A stretch of 64,000 nt of DNA from Elysia crispata (lineage: Eukaryota; Mollusca; Gastropoda; Plakobranchidae). Below are positions 1 through 56,021 of the stretch, piece by piece. The position numbers were made by a program, and so were the translations under genes. Position 1 is the first letter of the stretch; every line of letters starts with the position of its first letter. Location: NCBI GenBank assembly GCA_033675545.1, contig JAWDGP010001428.1:634501-698500 (forward strand), read 5' to 3'. A model generated the notes under the pieces. The model ran no database searches, was not told the DNA's origin, and was given only the letters and a program-made list of their open reading frames with translations.

Positions 1-1
1 G

Positions 2-41238
<41,237 letters not shown>

Positions 41239-42148
41239 CAAGCAACAGTGGAGAACTGAGAAGCCAGTTTCAGATGGTGAACTTCAGGAAAGAACAGTTC
41301 ATTTCTCAATTAAACAAAAGCTAAAGGAAATCGTCACAAGTTATGATCATTTGATGAATTCTTCTGTTCAAATTGTAATAGGATTTATAATTGTTTTCTC
41401 AGATAAATGTGTACATATTGTGTCAATCGTTCATATTATCAGGTGTGAATCTGCTTCTACTGAAAGGATATTTTTCTAATTACTTTCTAAAACATTTCTG
41501 CCACAGCAAATGGTATTTTGGAGTGATTTAGTGTATGCAAACTATGGTGCCTAAGCTTACTTGTTTTTAAATAGGTTGTTTATGTTAGGAGAGAACAAAA
41601 TCAGGTGAGGGTTTGCATTTATAATTCATTTTTTTAATGCAGAGAATCACCATTAATTGTACTTATACACCAATGGCACTTCTTATATTTTTTTACTGAA
41701 GCACAAATTTCAGATGTCTTTTTTTCCTCTGAGAAATTTGACCATCACACAAAGCTATGAAAAAGTATTAATTCTTTTCCAAGCAACTATGTAACATCAA
41801 GCATATCTTACAAATCATATTTATACACCACCACAGTTTAAGGTAAAAAAAAAAAATAATGGAGAATAATGACTATAAATATTATTGCCTTTTGTATGCA
41901 ACCCATTTCATATGTGCAAGTTGTAATCTTTAGCAAATATGGGAAATCAGCTAATTCTGTACTTTCCGTATCTTTTTTAAGATCTTTTTAAACACTTATC
42001 AGAGAGCTAAGAATTCCAGCTTAAAAGTACAGTGACTGGCAGAAATTCATAGTTGCTCATTTATAAAAGCCTTCATCATTAAAAAAGGTTTAAAAGGATT
42101 TGTAAATAGATTTGGATTGCACTAAACTAGCAAACTATTCTTTTTGTA

Positions 42149-42154
42149 AATAAA
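42149..42154 (+). terminator. Possible proximal poly(A) signal
   Basis: AATAAA followed by a GT-containing stretch (gtgtaaatttatatagtgttg), 0.9 kb after the MYO7A stop. Confidence 0.35.
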
Positions 42155-44340
42155 GTGTAAATTTATATAGTGTTGAGTTAAAGGAAGTGATTGCTAATCT
42201 TCATGTGATTTCCAAGCTGTAAGCGGCTTGCATCACTGTGTTATCATGCTTCTAATATGGAAATTTCATGATTAATACAGAACAGTTTTGGCATTTACAA
42301 AGTAAGTTATTGCTGAAATTCACACCCACCTTGACCTGGACGTGTTTGTTTTCTTTTATGCTATACCCTGTTCAGAAGGTGTTACAGGGTTTCAAATAGT
42401 TTGCATTTCGTTACAGGCTGCTATGATGTCAAAGTTCCTCTGTAATATAAAATCCACCGTGTATCGTTTACTTTGCTAAAACTCATTGACTTGACTTACT
42501 TACAAGCCTCCTTTTTTTGTGCTTTCTTTTTCCTTGTTAGCTATGCTATCATTTTTATAAAAAAAATTTTATATGACCATCTCATTGACATATCATAAAG
42601 CCCAGTTTCAGGGACCAAAATCATAGATAGGAGAAAGAAATAAAGATTCACAATTTTTGTGATGTAACCTCTTACAGTTCCCCTCTAAATCAGTGCCCAA
42701 ATTTCAGAGCTTATGTCATATATTTTTCTCTCCACCCTTAATTTATTTTTTCTGTTGTGTAATTGGAGGTCATTTTAAAAAAATATTCTTTTACATATTT
42801 AAGTTTACAAAAATCTACGACTGTTCAACACAGAGACTTTTGACCAATTTACTGGCTTGTCTGTGTGAGCTCTTTTTGGCTGTGTTCCTACATTCCACAT
42901 TACATATTAGTTTACATAATACATATTTATTTTCACACTTTTATTATACTTGGGTTTACAAGGCTAGGTGAAACACACTTTTGTGTTATCAAACATATCT
43001 TTACCATATTTTTTTATCAAAAAACTTCAAATTATGCACTAAGTTGCCTAATTTTGTCTATGTGTGCTTGGTTGTTGTTTTTTTTTTTTGAAAGGTTGTG
43101 ATGCTTTTTTTACATTAATACTCCAATAAATCAATTGAAAAAAAAAAAAGAGACATTTTGCGATGTCACTGTTAGTTATGATTGCACTGTGAGATTGAAT
43201 ATTGATTCCAAAACCAAATATGAACATCTCATAAGGTATCTTTTACAATTACACATCTGCTCGGCATTTAGCCACATAGGCAAAAAATGTGCCTTCCCAA
43301 AGTATGCTCTCATACAATTCTTTATACCCAGATGCATCAATGGCTTATCTAACGGTTTATCTATATTTTCATTTTTTTTTTTGTGTTCACTGCAAGTCAA
43401 AGCCTTTTTTTGCAATACATGACATTCTTGTCCTTTTGGGTTCTTCCGCATTTCTCCCTCCCCCCTCCCCCCTCTTTTTTTTTTCTTGCTGTTCATTGAT
43501 GGATGCCTTCTTTTCAATAATGTCCACTTTAATATTTACAACTATTTAAAGGAGCCCCACAATTGTCTCATTACCAAGGCATATATATACAGATCTCATG
43601 GAGCCCCAAAACATTCTTACCACTAAATATTTCTGATCAAATGCATTGAGTCTAACAATGTGCAAATTAAACTGGAATTGTTGATACACCAACATGCAAA
43701 AATCTATTTTAATTGTGCCGGAATATTTAATTTGTTATAAATATATGTTCTAAACCTTGGCTTTTTTTTTCTCTTTGATATGATTCAGAGAGGAACTTTT
43801 TAAAGTGTAAGAAGTTGTGAAAAAATGAGAAAGTTTTCTCAAAATGTAGTCTCTTACGTGCTGAAGTATCTTTTTTTTTCCCAATGACCTTGTGAAAGAA
43901 AAAAAAAACAAAAGTATCTGAGGCTATTTTGCTAGAAATCAGTACAGAAATGTACTACACTTGCAATTGTGGTTGTGTTAAAATTATTTCATCATAGTAG
44001 ATGCTATAATAACGTTTGTGTCTCTTGGATGCTTCAATCATGTTTGTGTCTGCTTCTTTTGTTATTGGTAAATCAAATTGAGAACTTATTCTGTCTCACC
44101 AAGTATTCTTACGAGTCATGTAGTCCATATAAATGTTCAGCTACCAATACGTCATCATCTGGAGGTTGATATGGAAGTATGCACTTGACAATACTAATTT
44201 ACACTCCCCTCCCCTACACAATGTACATTTTTATATCAGATAATGATATAGTATGTTTGTAGGAAAAAGTATCATTGTATCTATACTATAATGTTTGCAA
44301 TGAATTGAAAATACTTGTATAATCTTGTATCACCTGATCA

Positions 44341-44346
44341 AATAAA
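44341..44346 (+). terminator. Probable distal poly(A) signal of MYO7A
   Basis: AATAAA followed about 25 nt on by tgtgtc and T-rich sequence. After it the + strand seems to change from T-rich to A-rich. Confidence 0.5.
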
Positions 44347-46679
44347 ATATATTATGAAGATACAACTGTGTCATCCTCTTCTTTAGTGGTAGGAGGTTGG
44401 ATGAATATGATGATGACAGACCGCTCTCTCAGCATTGGTTAGGATTAGGTTTTTAGTGAATGTTAAAAAAAGCGTTTGGTCCTTTGTGGGATTTAAACAG
44501 TTCATATTGCCACTCAAAGAGAAAAATTGTGTTATAACAAAGCCCCACCATACTACCTAAAAAAGAGAGTTTCACGGCGAAGGTCGTGTCAATTTTCACG
44601 CAGAGCCCATTTCTAAGAACTGCTGAGTACCAACTAAAACTCTATTTCTGTAATTTTAACTTTAAAAAATTATTCTGGTGGTCTGCCTCCTCTAAATCTG
44701 ATGTTCTGCTTTTCCAATTAAATGCTACTAATATTAATATCATTATAACTCAGACATGCTGGATACTTAAAATTCAACAAAATGAGATTTCACAAATTTA
44801 AAAAAAAAATTATACAGAAAAAAAAAACCCTCAGAAAAGCATTATTATTCAAGTACCAAGTATTTAATTGCATGAGGAAATAATATCAAAATCATATACA
44901 TGTATTTTATAATCCAAGTTTCCTTCTATCAAACTGAGATATTTTGTACACAGCCTAAATATGTATGGATTGCTGGCAGAAAGAGGTCATTGACTTGAAG
45001 AGAGAAATCAGAAATGTAAAATAAAGAATATGCACATACTAAATGGTATCCTTTTAACATCAAGTAGAGATTAAAAAATATAAGCTCAAATCATTCCACA
45101 TAATCACAATAAATAAAAAGCGTAGGCAAGGTATTTTTTGTGATCTTTCACCCAATACATTGTTTCAATTGTAAGTATTTAAAATCTTGGCAACACAGCC
45201 ATCTTGCGGACAGATCAAACCAATTGTTCTGCAATGATGCCCCAAACTCATGAATAGCATGGATTGAACAGACAATGATGAAAAATCCCTGCAGATCTCA
45301 GATAGGCCATTTGGCCATAAGGCCTAATGCAAACTTAATGGATAAAGCAATATGGTTAAATGAAAAAAGGTTTTGTGAAATTTGATGTTTTTATTCCACT
45401 GACTACCTGCAGACCAAGGCAACACATCTAATCACACACTATGGGTTTTTAAAATGATTTAGTGCATAATGCTAAGTGTCATTTGCTCTAATTCTAAAAG
45501 GACCAACACGTTTCAATACAATGACATTTGATACCCTACTTGAACAAATGATGTTATGGATACAATATAAGACAGCCCTTAATGTATACGAGCCCACCAT
45601 CAGCTCACTTTGAGGTTTTTTCAAAGAATCACAGTCACAAAAGGTCATCCCTGAATCCGATTTTCCAGAAAATATTGAAATAATAGGATTTAAGAAATGG
45701 TGATTGATATACGTAAGGTGGCCTAGAATTTTCAGGCTCATGCTGGAAATTACTGTTTTGAGCTATTGGACTTTAAACATAAAAATAATCAATTTTTCAA
45801 GATTTCCCCCTTTTAGCCTCTCATGAATAGTGAACTGGTTTTCTATCTTGTCAAGAAGTGTCAAAGCTCAAAAGCAACTTTAAACATTGTTTTGTGGTGT
45901 TTTTGTAAAGATAACTGCAACTGCATGAGAACTTTCCTTTACTTTAAACACCTTTTTCTCAATTTCTCATTTTACAGTCTTGTGTAAAGTTTTGTGTCAT
46001 ATCTCAGATAAATGTTAAAATATTTTTAAAATTTCAACTGTTTATGCAGGAATTGGTTGGGCTTTCAGAAAATATGGAAAACGCAATTTGTCCAAACTGG
46101 TCATTGAGCGCAAAAACTCTAGCCCCCTCAAATATGCGACAAGCCTGCTTTCAAACTAGAAAACAGTTTAGATTTTGCTTGATAGCAGCATCTTGAACAG
46201 CAAGACTTGAGCTTTAAAAATTTACACAATAGTTCCTTCACAATACGACTTTGCCGTGTGTACATTAAAGCACAACTATTCATTCATCCTTTGAAATAGC
46301 TATGCTAAATGTTTACCGTTAATAAAGTTTCAATCTCTTAGTTATATATTTATTACCTTAAATTTCAAATGCTTTCCCAAAACAATAGCCTCAAAGGCTT
46401 TAGTTCAAAGGTGTATTACATGGTGTGACTGAATACAAAAGTTGTGATACAGAAAAGATTTTTTTCAAGTTTGAACTGGAGCTGAATTTAAATTATGCTT
46501 ATAATCCGTGCCAGAGAGTGCCTGAAAACCATTATAAATCAAACTAAAAAAAAACTGAGAATCACCACAGAGTTTGAGGGAAAGTTAACAAAAATATAAG
46601 GCAATTGCATGGGTTAAACATACTGCTGGCCGAGGGCATAACTGAGAACTTTGTGCAAAACCTGTAAGTAATAATGAGG

Positions 46680-46760
46680 ATTGTGTAAAAGCCACCATAC
46701 ACACCGTGGTTCAAGTCCAGCGCTGAGCCACTGCAAGTGTGGGAAAACTGCATGAAAACC
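46680..46760 (+). mobile_element. Possible SINE fragment
   Basis: GGTTCAAGTCC is a perfect pol III B box, but I find no convincing A box upstream. Borders are guesses. Confidence 0.25.
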
Positions 46761-49700
46761 CAGGTATAGAGGGTGTGTGTGGTATGTAAAAACACAGTGC
46801 AGAATGCCTTGCACACATATCTTGTGCAACGCCTAGCATCCCCTCTGTGTGTATGGTGGATCTAAGTTGATACAAAACAATTGTGATGGTTTTTTGTTCT
46901 TAGAATGCAAAAATAAACTACACAAGGATTACAAATTTAATATAGGAAAAACTTCTTTAAACTTCAGGGAATTTCATATTGAAAAGCACAAAATAAATTG
47001 TGGGGACAATAAAAGTGTACGATGGGAAACTGGAAATCTTCAAAATGAAAGGTGTTTGTGAGCAAGAAAAATATCATAGAGGTACACAAGTTTGAATGGG
47101 GAATTAAAAAAAAGAGAGGCATAATTACAGACATAGTTTTGCACAGCATTTTTTTCATGTAAGTAACTTAATTATTGGTGATCAAAGTTCACTCACAAGT
47201 GACAAAAAAATCGTTCAGATAATGGTTAAATTAATAGGCCTGATCCAACATTGATTACAGTTTAAGGATTGATAAATTAAAAAGTTATCACAATCAGTTT
47301 TCCCACACTTGTCTTCTTTAAGTAAATAGCAAGCAAAATTCATGGAAAATAGTAAGAAAAAATATTATTTCAGACGCCCATTCGCACATATGTGCACACA
47401 CATAATACTCCTCTTTCACAAAAAAAAAAAAAAAGGAAGGAAAGAAAATCAATTCCTTCAAGGCAACATCAATAAAGCATTTAAAAATTTAATTCCATAG
47501 CAGAACCCTTGACCCAAATATCACAAGATCATCACCAACATGAAATTTGTATAAAATACAACATGTACTAGAAATGCCGTCAGCAAAAAAAAAAATCAGA
47601 AATAATGTTCAATCATGTATAGTTGATAATAATCGCTCAAAGAGTGTCCGTTTCTATTCCAGTCAAAAAAGTTTAACATCTCACACTCACATAGATTTAT
47701 AGCAAGTTTTGCACAACTATAGACATACCAATGAATCGTAAGCAATACTTTATTACTTCATAATCCACACCAACAATAAAATACAGATTGATTTACATGG
47801 CGTTATAGAGAGAGCAGATTCTTGAAATTTTGATTTTATGAATTTCTTACTTTTTCAGAAAAACATTTTATGAAACTAAAATATGAACTACAGTAAATGG
47901 AGGCATAAAGATGAGATAAAGGGAGATGTGGTTTGCAAACGTTTAAATGCCACAGTCCAGAATTTCAAGAAAAAGAATTCATAATGCTACTCTATGGATT
48001 GCTTTTATTTACAGATACAATCTCATATCAAACTGCTTTTTTTTTTAATAAATGAAACTTCACAACTTGATCTCCCATGCTTTTTAATGAAGATTTGAGA
48101 AACAAATTTTATAATTATGCTGAAATTATTGATAGAATGAGAAAGAAAGTCTACTTATTTTAAATTTGATAATTACTTACCCCTATAGCAACAAGATTGT
48201 CTTAATCAAATAAATAATTGCTAATTTCATATGGTAAAATGAACTGGTTCTGCTTTGCAGTATCCAGATATCCATTATAGAGGTAGAAAATTTACCTCTT
48301 CTCCACCTTAGACAGGTAATGGTGCATTCACTTTCATTACAAGTGTGACCCGAAGAGTATCATATTTATACCCTTGAACACATGAAAATAAAAGGGATAC
48401 ACCCAAGTAAAGACAAGTCTATAGAGAAAATACAATGTGCACAGTTGATCACAAAAAAACCTTCACTGAGCTTAAATCTTGAGACATACTCAAGGATCAT
48501 CCGAAATGACTTTAAAAAGGGTTCCTTAGAATATAAAAATAAACAAAATTTGCAGCAGGGAATTGATTGTAATTGTCTTGTTGTATAAATAAAGTCATGA
48601 AAGAAATTTTGCAATTATAGAAACAGTGTATGTCTTTTAACAAGTTGCTTTAAAGCTGATAATTTTAGAAAAACATTTAAAAGAAGATAACTCCTCTTTG
48701 CCTTGCTATTTCAATTCAAGTGAAAATATTTCCTTCCGCAGATTTCTGGCAATGTCATGAAATTTTCACCCATTCAAAGCTTGAAAATGCATATGAATGT
48801 GACATGAGTAACATATTTAAGTAATAAAACTAATATATTCTTGAGTGCAATACATATTGCAATTGCGTGTCAAAAGAATAAAACGAATAAAAAATTCTTC
48901 TCTTTCACGTAATAGTAAATGACAGCATCCTCAATCAGTTATTTCACTACCATTCAAATAAATTTGACATAGATTTCCTTACTGGCTGATCTAAGGAGAA
49001 GAACCAAACCAACCCATCATGGCATACTGGTTCCTCTGTTACAGCAACAATATGTTTTTACCGATCATCCATCATATCACTATACATATGGTTGTTAATT
49101 AACCCTCAAACCTTGGAATCCAAGACAAATCCCTTTTTGAGACCAATTTTTACAACAAAAAAAATCTAGTCTGTGCAAAGATGATTATAATAAAGATTAA
49201 CATTTTAAGAAATAATGGTCTAACAAAATGGATCCATATTCTATTGTTGCCGAGACAGTTCCATGGTGTAGACTAACAGAGGATGACATTAGAGTGACCC
49301 TTCATACTTTTCTTCTTTTCAAATAATTACAAAATTATTAGTGAATAAACAAATAAGTCCGTATTTTTATTAAACATTAAAATGACAAGATAATATAATG
49401 AATAAATAAATTTTATTTTATTTTTGTGTTTGTTTGTGTATGTGTGAGTAGGAGAGACAGCAGTTTGGAAAAGAAATTGATGAAGCAAGAGTTAACACAA
49501 AGAGGAATCTCATAGGTTTTGCAGTTATGCTCTGTTTTTTGATGATCTAGAAATAGACTGCAGATCTATAGATCTATCCAGAAATTTCCTTTATATCTGT
49601 CCAATTTGTACTCAGAATTTATGCCAATGGAAAATTTCCTCTGAATTGTGATGTCCAGCCTAAAAAAAATTACATGACTTTTTTTTTGGCAAAGTGTAGA

Positions 49701-50432
49701 TTATTATTATTTTTTAAATGTTTTTTGTCAGGACATCATTCACAATCCAGCTTATATGTTTTATGGCTCCTCTGTTCAATAAACCAAAACATCTATAGTT
49801 TAGGCTTTGCTTCTTGGAAGTAAAAAAAAATGCATGCTTAAACATAAGGTTTTGATAGCCATGATACCGGTTCCTTTAACTGTGTATGATTCACCTACTC
49901 TTTTTTTTAGCATAAAATTCCGGTAGAAAAAAAAAATTAGGACAAATTCAACAACTTCTTATAACAACAAAAAATTGATGATAAAAATAATACTGCCCAC
50001 TATTCAAACCATTTGTAAATGAAGAAGTTTAACTGTAAACATTTTTTGAAAAAAAAAAAAAAATAGAATCACAAATTCTGAACAGCCCTCAAGGCATTCT
50101 TCTAAACATGGTATTGCTGCACTTATTGAATGATTTTATGTATTTTAAAACAAATACATAAAAAGCAAACAGTAAATATGATTTCAACTATCACCACTGT
50201 ACTGATGATACTGAGCTGTGAGGTTTTCACTGGATGTCTTCCAAGCCGTTAAAGCACAATGAAGAAAATATAGGCTCCCCTAATAAAACGAAGTTAACAA
50301 ATATATCCTAGATAAGACACCAGAGAAAAAAGTGACAGTTTCCAACAACGTTACAATTCTGTAGACCTGTAGACCATTTAATTTTCTGTCTGAGAAAAAT
50401 CTGCTATGGAGAGAAAGAGGGAGAAATGGGAG

Positions 50433-50564
<132 letters not shown>

Positions 50565-51674
50565 TCGTTTTATTTATTGATACTTGGATATGAAATGTTT
50601 TTGATTTATTGATGTCAATTTATTTTAAAAATAAATTTGTTTATTAAAGTAACTCTATAAGCATATTTCTCTTTATTATATTAGTAATCCATACAAAATG
50701 AATGCATTAACATATTTAGATCAAGATGTAAGTTATTGGCTGGCTTGTGAAAATACTATGGGAGTTTGCATTAAATGGCAAAAAATGCTTTCGCTAAGTT
50801 ATATTTGATGCTTTTTGACAGAAAAGGATGAGGGCAACAATCAAGTGGTGGTTTTTAGCATATTATTTGTCCCAGTATTCAAGCCAAGATTATAGACTGG
50901 CTTAAAAGAAAAAACAATAACCTTAAGCCATCAGTTACCACAGCTTTGGAAAGGCAAGAGGACATAACTACCATCCATAAGGTTTCTGTTTGAATAAAGT
51001 CTTAACGCTCATGAAATCTTTGCATCTTTGATTATCAAGATAGCAGTGGAAGAAAAGAAGAATCAAAATAATAAAGAATAAATTCAAACATAAATCAAAG
51101 ATTTGAGAAGACACATATTTCAAGCAATGAGTGTAAGCAGAGTATCGCAAGGAAACAAAACACCCATTTCCAAAGTAAAACTTTCCCAAAGAAAGGGAGG
51201 GGATAAAGAACATTAGAAACTAAAAACTTCAATAGTGAGGACAGGGAGACCAAACCTAAATATTCATCAACTACAATCAACAGCAATGTTTTTCTCAGTA
51301 TCACACTTTGCAAAAATCACTGAACCACAGGGACAAAAAAAAAATAAGTAAACAAAACAAACCATTTGTCAAGCACTTTTTCCAATTCTTTTTTTTTTCA
51401 TTTCCTCCCAACACATATTTCACATTGAGGAACTAAAAACATAACTTATTGGCACCTAGAAATCCAGTTTGTGATGAGCGTCCGCCCAAATTCAGCATCC
51501 TTCTTTAAGCTCAGTAGGAACCAGTCACAAAGCTTTAGCAGAGCACAGAAAGGAGCACAAAACATCAGAATTGGTGTAAAAGGCAAGATCCCGTAATCAT
51601 CTCTCAAGCAGCTCAGACTATGTTTGTACTTGCGCCGAGTGGATTAGCCGCAGTGGCAGCCAGCTACTCAGGGA

Positions 51675-51782
51675 TCAGACATGCGCTCCTCTCGTCCCTG
51701 GAATGTTTACTCTGGTTGAGATACTACCACTGGCTGAGCCGATGCCCATGCCTAGGTCTCCCATATTACTGTCATCTACAGC
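51675..51782 (-). CDS. Terminal coding exon of unidentified - strand gene
   Basis: On the - strand, a long (CT)n tract ending ctgcccag is followed by 35 open codons, AVDDSNMGDLGMGIGSASGS to GTRGAHV, and stop TGA. The Gly/Ser/Asp composition continues that of the upstream exons. The microsatellite itself forms the polypyrimidine tract. Requires an incoming phase-0 exon. Confidence 0.65.
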   Translation of the reverse strand, partial: AVDDSNMGDLGMGIGSASGSISTRVNIPGTRGAHV

Positions 51783-51785
51783 CTG

Positions 51786-51788
<3 letters not shown>

Positions 51789-51869
<81 letters not shown>
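51789..51869 (+). repeat. (AG)n microsatellite forming an acceptor tract
   Basis: About 40 AG units. Read on the - strand it is the (CT)n polypyrimidine tract directly before the terminal exon 51782-51675. Confidence 0.97.
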
Positions 51870-51872
<3 letters not shown>

Positions 51873-53839
51873 AAAAAAAAAATGTATTAGGAATAAAGAT
51901 GTAACAAAATTCATATGAAATAACTACTGCATTTAAATAAGCAATTTGCAAACTTTCATATCCTCTTTTCAGTGAAAAAGAAACTGCTTTAAAACCAAAA
52001 CTTGGATAGTTTATTAAATACGTAATAGCTATGTCATCTTACATTATAGGAATAAAGCAAGTAATAATAACATTATTTTGACCCTCCTTTGTCTTATGAC
52101 TGTAATGTCTTTTGAAACAGAGAGATGGTTTAAGCTATTTTTCATACTTTAAATTTGTTTACATCCTTTTTTCCAAGAATTCAAACAACAACTGAATTAT
52201 GAAAAGAATTCTGTCAATTGCTGGATTAAACATCAATGTTCTTCTGTATTAACATGCTAATGAAAATGGGTTTTCAAAACACCTTTACGATGGAAAAGTT
52301 GAGAAATTTAGCACTATAAAGTTAGCACAATTTCCTTAACATCAGTTTTAGTATCCAGTTTCATTATACATAAGAAACAAGATATTAGGGTTAGAGATAG
52401 CAATTGGCACCTCCAGCGACATTTTGGAGGTGATACCTTGAGGTGTTCAAACTGTATAAAAAAATGGTGCCACCATAAAAAGAGCCTGTCAAATTTATCT
52501 TCATGAACTATCTAGACTCTCATATTCAGGGATAACTGTGGATCTTTCTTTAAATGACACAAATAATCCTTTAAACTTTTCAAAGACTGTTGATTTGAAA
52601 GCATGTTTCACATCTCTTTCAATATTCCGGGCAAAAATCTTGATGCTTTATCTATTTGTGTGATAAGCCTGGACTGTACCTCTAGTGATTTTACGACCCA
52701 ACTATACTTTAAAATTATCCTTAGTCATATAACATTTGCAGGTGCCTTACAGTTACACGGGTATTCTGTGCATATCTAAAATATTCAGTTCATGGTAACA
52801 TAAGTTTTGGACAGATTCTGTGAGCTTTTTATTGAGTAGTTTCATAGTTAGTAAAACTCACGTGCTAATTACAGCTCTGTACAAGTAGCTTTGTGAAATT
52901 GTCACCTTGATGACATTCTAACCAAAACAACATCTTGGAAAAAATATATTCAGCCTTTGAAAATTTTGAAAGTATATTCTTTATTCCTAGTTTTTTATGG
53001 GTAAAGATAGGTACCTCCTGATCTTAGCCATGTCACTGTAAATTAATTATAAAACTCTACTTTGGTAAAATATACGTAAAGAAACTGATCACTGAAGATA
53101 TATATGGGATGATACAAAAACCCATTAAGAAAAAATATCTATAGATGCTTGAAAATAAAATTATAAATTGCCTATGTGACCTGAGGTTTTATCAACTTGT
53201 CTGAAGTTCAAAGGTGTATAAACTGACCAGATCTTTTAAACCTTTTTTTTTCTTTTAACCTTTATTGTATATGGAATGAGCCATTTATTTTAAAACTAAC
53301 CTTTTGACCTTGATATTAACTAGAAATTTTATAAAACATACCAAACAATAGCTCAAAAAAAAGATTGCAAGTTTCATGAAGATGGCTGCAACAAGTTTGT
53401 CAGGTTGTTTTAAACTATTGATGGGGAATTAGATATGCAGAAACAGCTAGCAACACTTCTTTGTTCACAATGGCAAACTTCCCACTAGCCAGGGAAAGCA
53501 TTGAACAAAACATCTTTTACATAATAGAGACCAACATGAATTTCTATCACATATTGTGAATTATTAATTTCAAAAAATGTTACAATTCAAATAAATAAGA
53601 GTAAAACAGAAAAGACATCAATACATGACAAATGTCAGGTTATTCTTCAAGATCTAAAAAGCTCCACATTGACTAGGATTAAAAAAGAAAGAAAGAATAG
53701 TTTGACTAAAAAAGGTCATGGATTTGCAGTTTTAGGCAGTCATTTCAATGAAAAAAAATTTTAAATAAAAGATGTTAGATTTAACTTAACATCAATTATA
53801 AAAAAAAGATCATTTATGAAAAAAAAATTAAATTCTTAC
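51870..53839 (-). other. Intron of the - strand gene
   Basis: AT-rich, no coding sequence recognised. Confidence 0.5.
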
Positions 53840-53870
53840 TTTGGATATCATTATCATAACCGATTTGAAT
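53840..53870 (-). CDS. Candidate 31-nt exon of the - strand gene
   Basis: On the - strand, cttttttgacag precedes 31 bases followed by gtaaga: strong sites on both sides. It takes phase 2 from exon 60451-60402 (CC + A) and leaves phase 0, as the terminal exon needs, reading P-FKSVMIMISK. It is the only interval I found that bridges these phases. Function not known. Confidence 0.4.
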
Positions 53871-55252
53871 CTGTCAAAAAAGTTGATTTAAACTTCATTC
53901 ATCTGGCTTATTTATTAATTTTTTTGCACAAAGTTAATTTTACTTCATTTTCTTTTAAATACAATTTAACCGTTCTTAGAAAATTATAAGTGCACTGACT
54001 ACATCATAATACACTTGTTCAATTAAATTTTACTTCAGTTTTGTTTAAAATTAATTTTTTGCTTATTTATTATCACATTTTTTTTCTGTTGACATATTTA
54101 AAAAATTTACCACATTGGGTAAATTTTGCTTCATTTCTTAAGATACACTTTGGATGAAACAAAATTTATTTCAGCTTCATGAGAGGGACAGAGGAGAGGT
54201 GAAGAGGCTTTTAACATTGAAACAAAACAGAGATGGCTGAAAAGCAACCTAAATCTTCTTCCCATAGGAGGTTTGGGTACATGTGAAATCTAATTTTAAA
54301 ACACCTGTGCTACACACAAAACCATAATCAGTGAAAGACTTAAAAACCTCAAAAACTTTCTGATTTTAAAAATATATTCATCTAATCTGAATACTCTTGA
54401 AGAGGAAAAGATGAGCTGCAACTTAAAATCGATTTGATTCAGTCAAACATTTAGTTTTTATAGTTTTTGGATTTAACAACAACGCCAAAAAAAGATTTTC
54501 AATATCATTGGAACTTTTACTTTTACCCATATATAGAAATGACATGACAATAATGAACACCTGACAGAAAAGCTCTAAAAAAAAAACAGGACGGGCATTG
54601 ATGAGGAAATTAAAAGAAATAAAATGTGCCATGTGCATAGGGAAAAAAATGATTTAAAAAACAAATCAACAAAAGATAACAGATTAAATCCAAAAAAAAG
54701 AAGGCTAGGAAGAAAAAATTTAGATTACAATACACCAGCACTCTCAGAGTGCTTACAGCCCAAATCGTGAACTTTCCATTTTTTTTCTTATTTTTATTTA
54801 CTTATTTTATTTCTTATTTTTTTTTCCCTCCGTTTAATGAATGAAAGAAGCACATCTAAAATTTTATGCAGCAGTCCATGAGTTTCTCATTCATACTCAA
54901 GATTTTTACAGAAAACAATAGTATTTGATAAATTGTAAAAACTGTCTTTCCTCACTATAGAGTCACTATTTTTGAAAATCTTTTGGTTTTACGCGTATGA
55001 ATTTATGGCCAGGCAAAGACTGAAATTATTTTTTCAGTGAAAGCAGAATCTGGCAAACAAAAAAAAAAACGAGGTTAATGCCAGGAAAAGAGATTGGACC
55101 TCACTTAGAGAGGAAACTATGTGCTGAGTAACTGAATGACAGATGAAAGTGGAGAGACAGAAAAAAAACTCAGGGGAGGGGAACAGAAAAGGAGGAATAT
55201 ATACACAGGCAAATGAAGAGATAACAAAAAATTGGAAGAAAGGGATAGAGCA

Positions 55253-55441
<189 letters not shown>

Positions 55442-56021
55442 AAGAGTAGGATTATGGTGCACCAATAGTTGACACAATAGAGGAATTATGTTCCTCTTTC
55501 TAATAAAAAAGTGCAAACACTTCAGATCAGAAAAATAAAAAAGGGGGAAAATTGTGATGGGCCTATATAGTGTGAATAGAAACAAAGCGGAAAACACCCG
55601 AGAAGATATTGGTTTTAAAAAATGTAAAGAGCTAACCTCATGCTTCTTTCTGTGTCATCTACAACGAAAAAAAAAATTAAAAGAAAAAAATCTGGTCAAT
55701 CAATTGAAGTGATAAATAATTAATGTGATATAATCGAAACGAACAAAACAAGCTCTTTTGTTTCACATCAAATCACTAAGATGATATATGGATGAACTGA
55801 AATGAAAAATGTGCCTGCAGTGTTGCAACATTGGGAATGAGGCCATGAAAAATCAACTGTGACATGAATGATCGGCCATGGCACTGTGGAACAATATTAA
55901 TGAACCCCGAATTTGTCTAATCTATGGATAAATTAACCATGCTTGAAGGCTTGTTGGCACTTCTGCATGCAAATCAATCTTCAATGTTGATTTTTTTTTC
56001 TTCATTTGAACTACAGTTTTT

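Larger units (their letters stand above)
41239..44364 (+). other. Probable 3' UTR of MYO7A, about 3.1 kb
   Basis: No coding sequence. AT-rich, with T runs on the + strand to about 44 kb. AATAAA at 42149, 42639 and 44341 offer alternative ends. Length is inferred from the last signal, not seen. Confidence 0.5.

Noticed and set aside
52860-52915. - strand interval with gttag acceptor and gtgagt donor
   Set aside because: Open only in phase 0 and ends in phase 2, so it cannot join the terminal exon; sequence not convincing.
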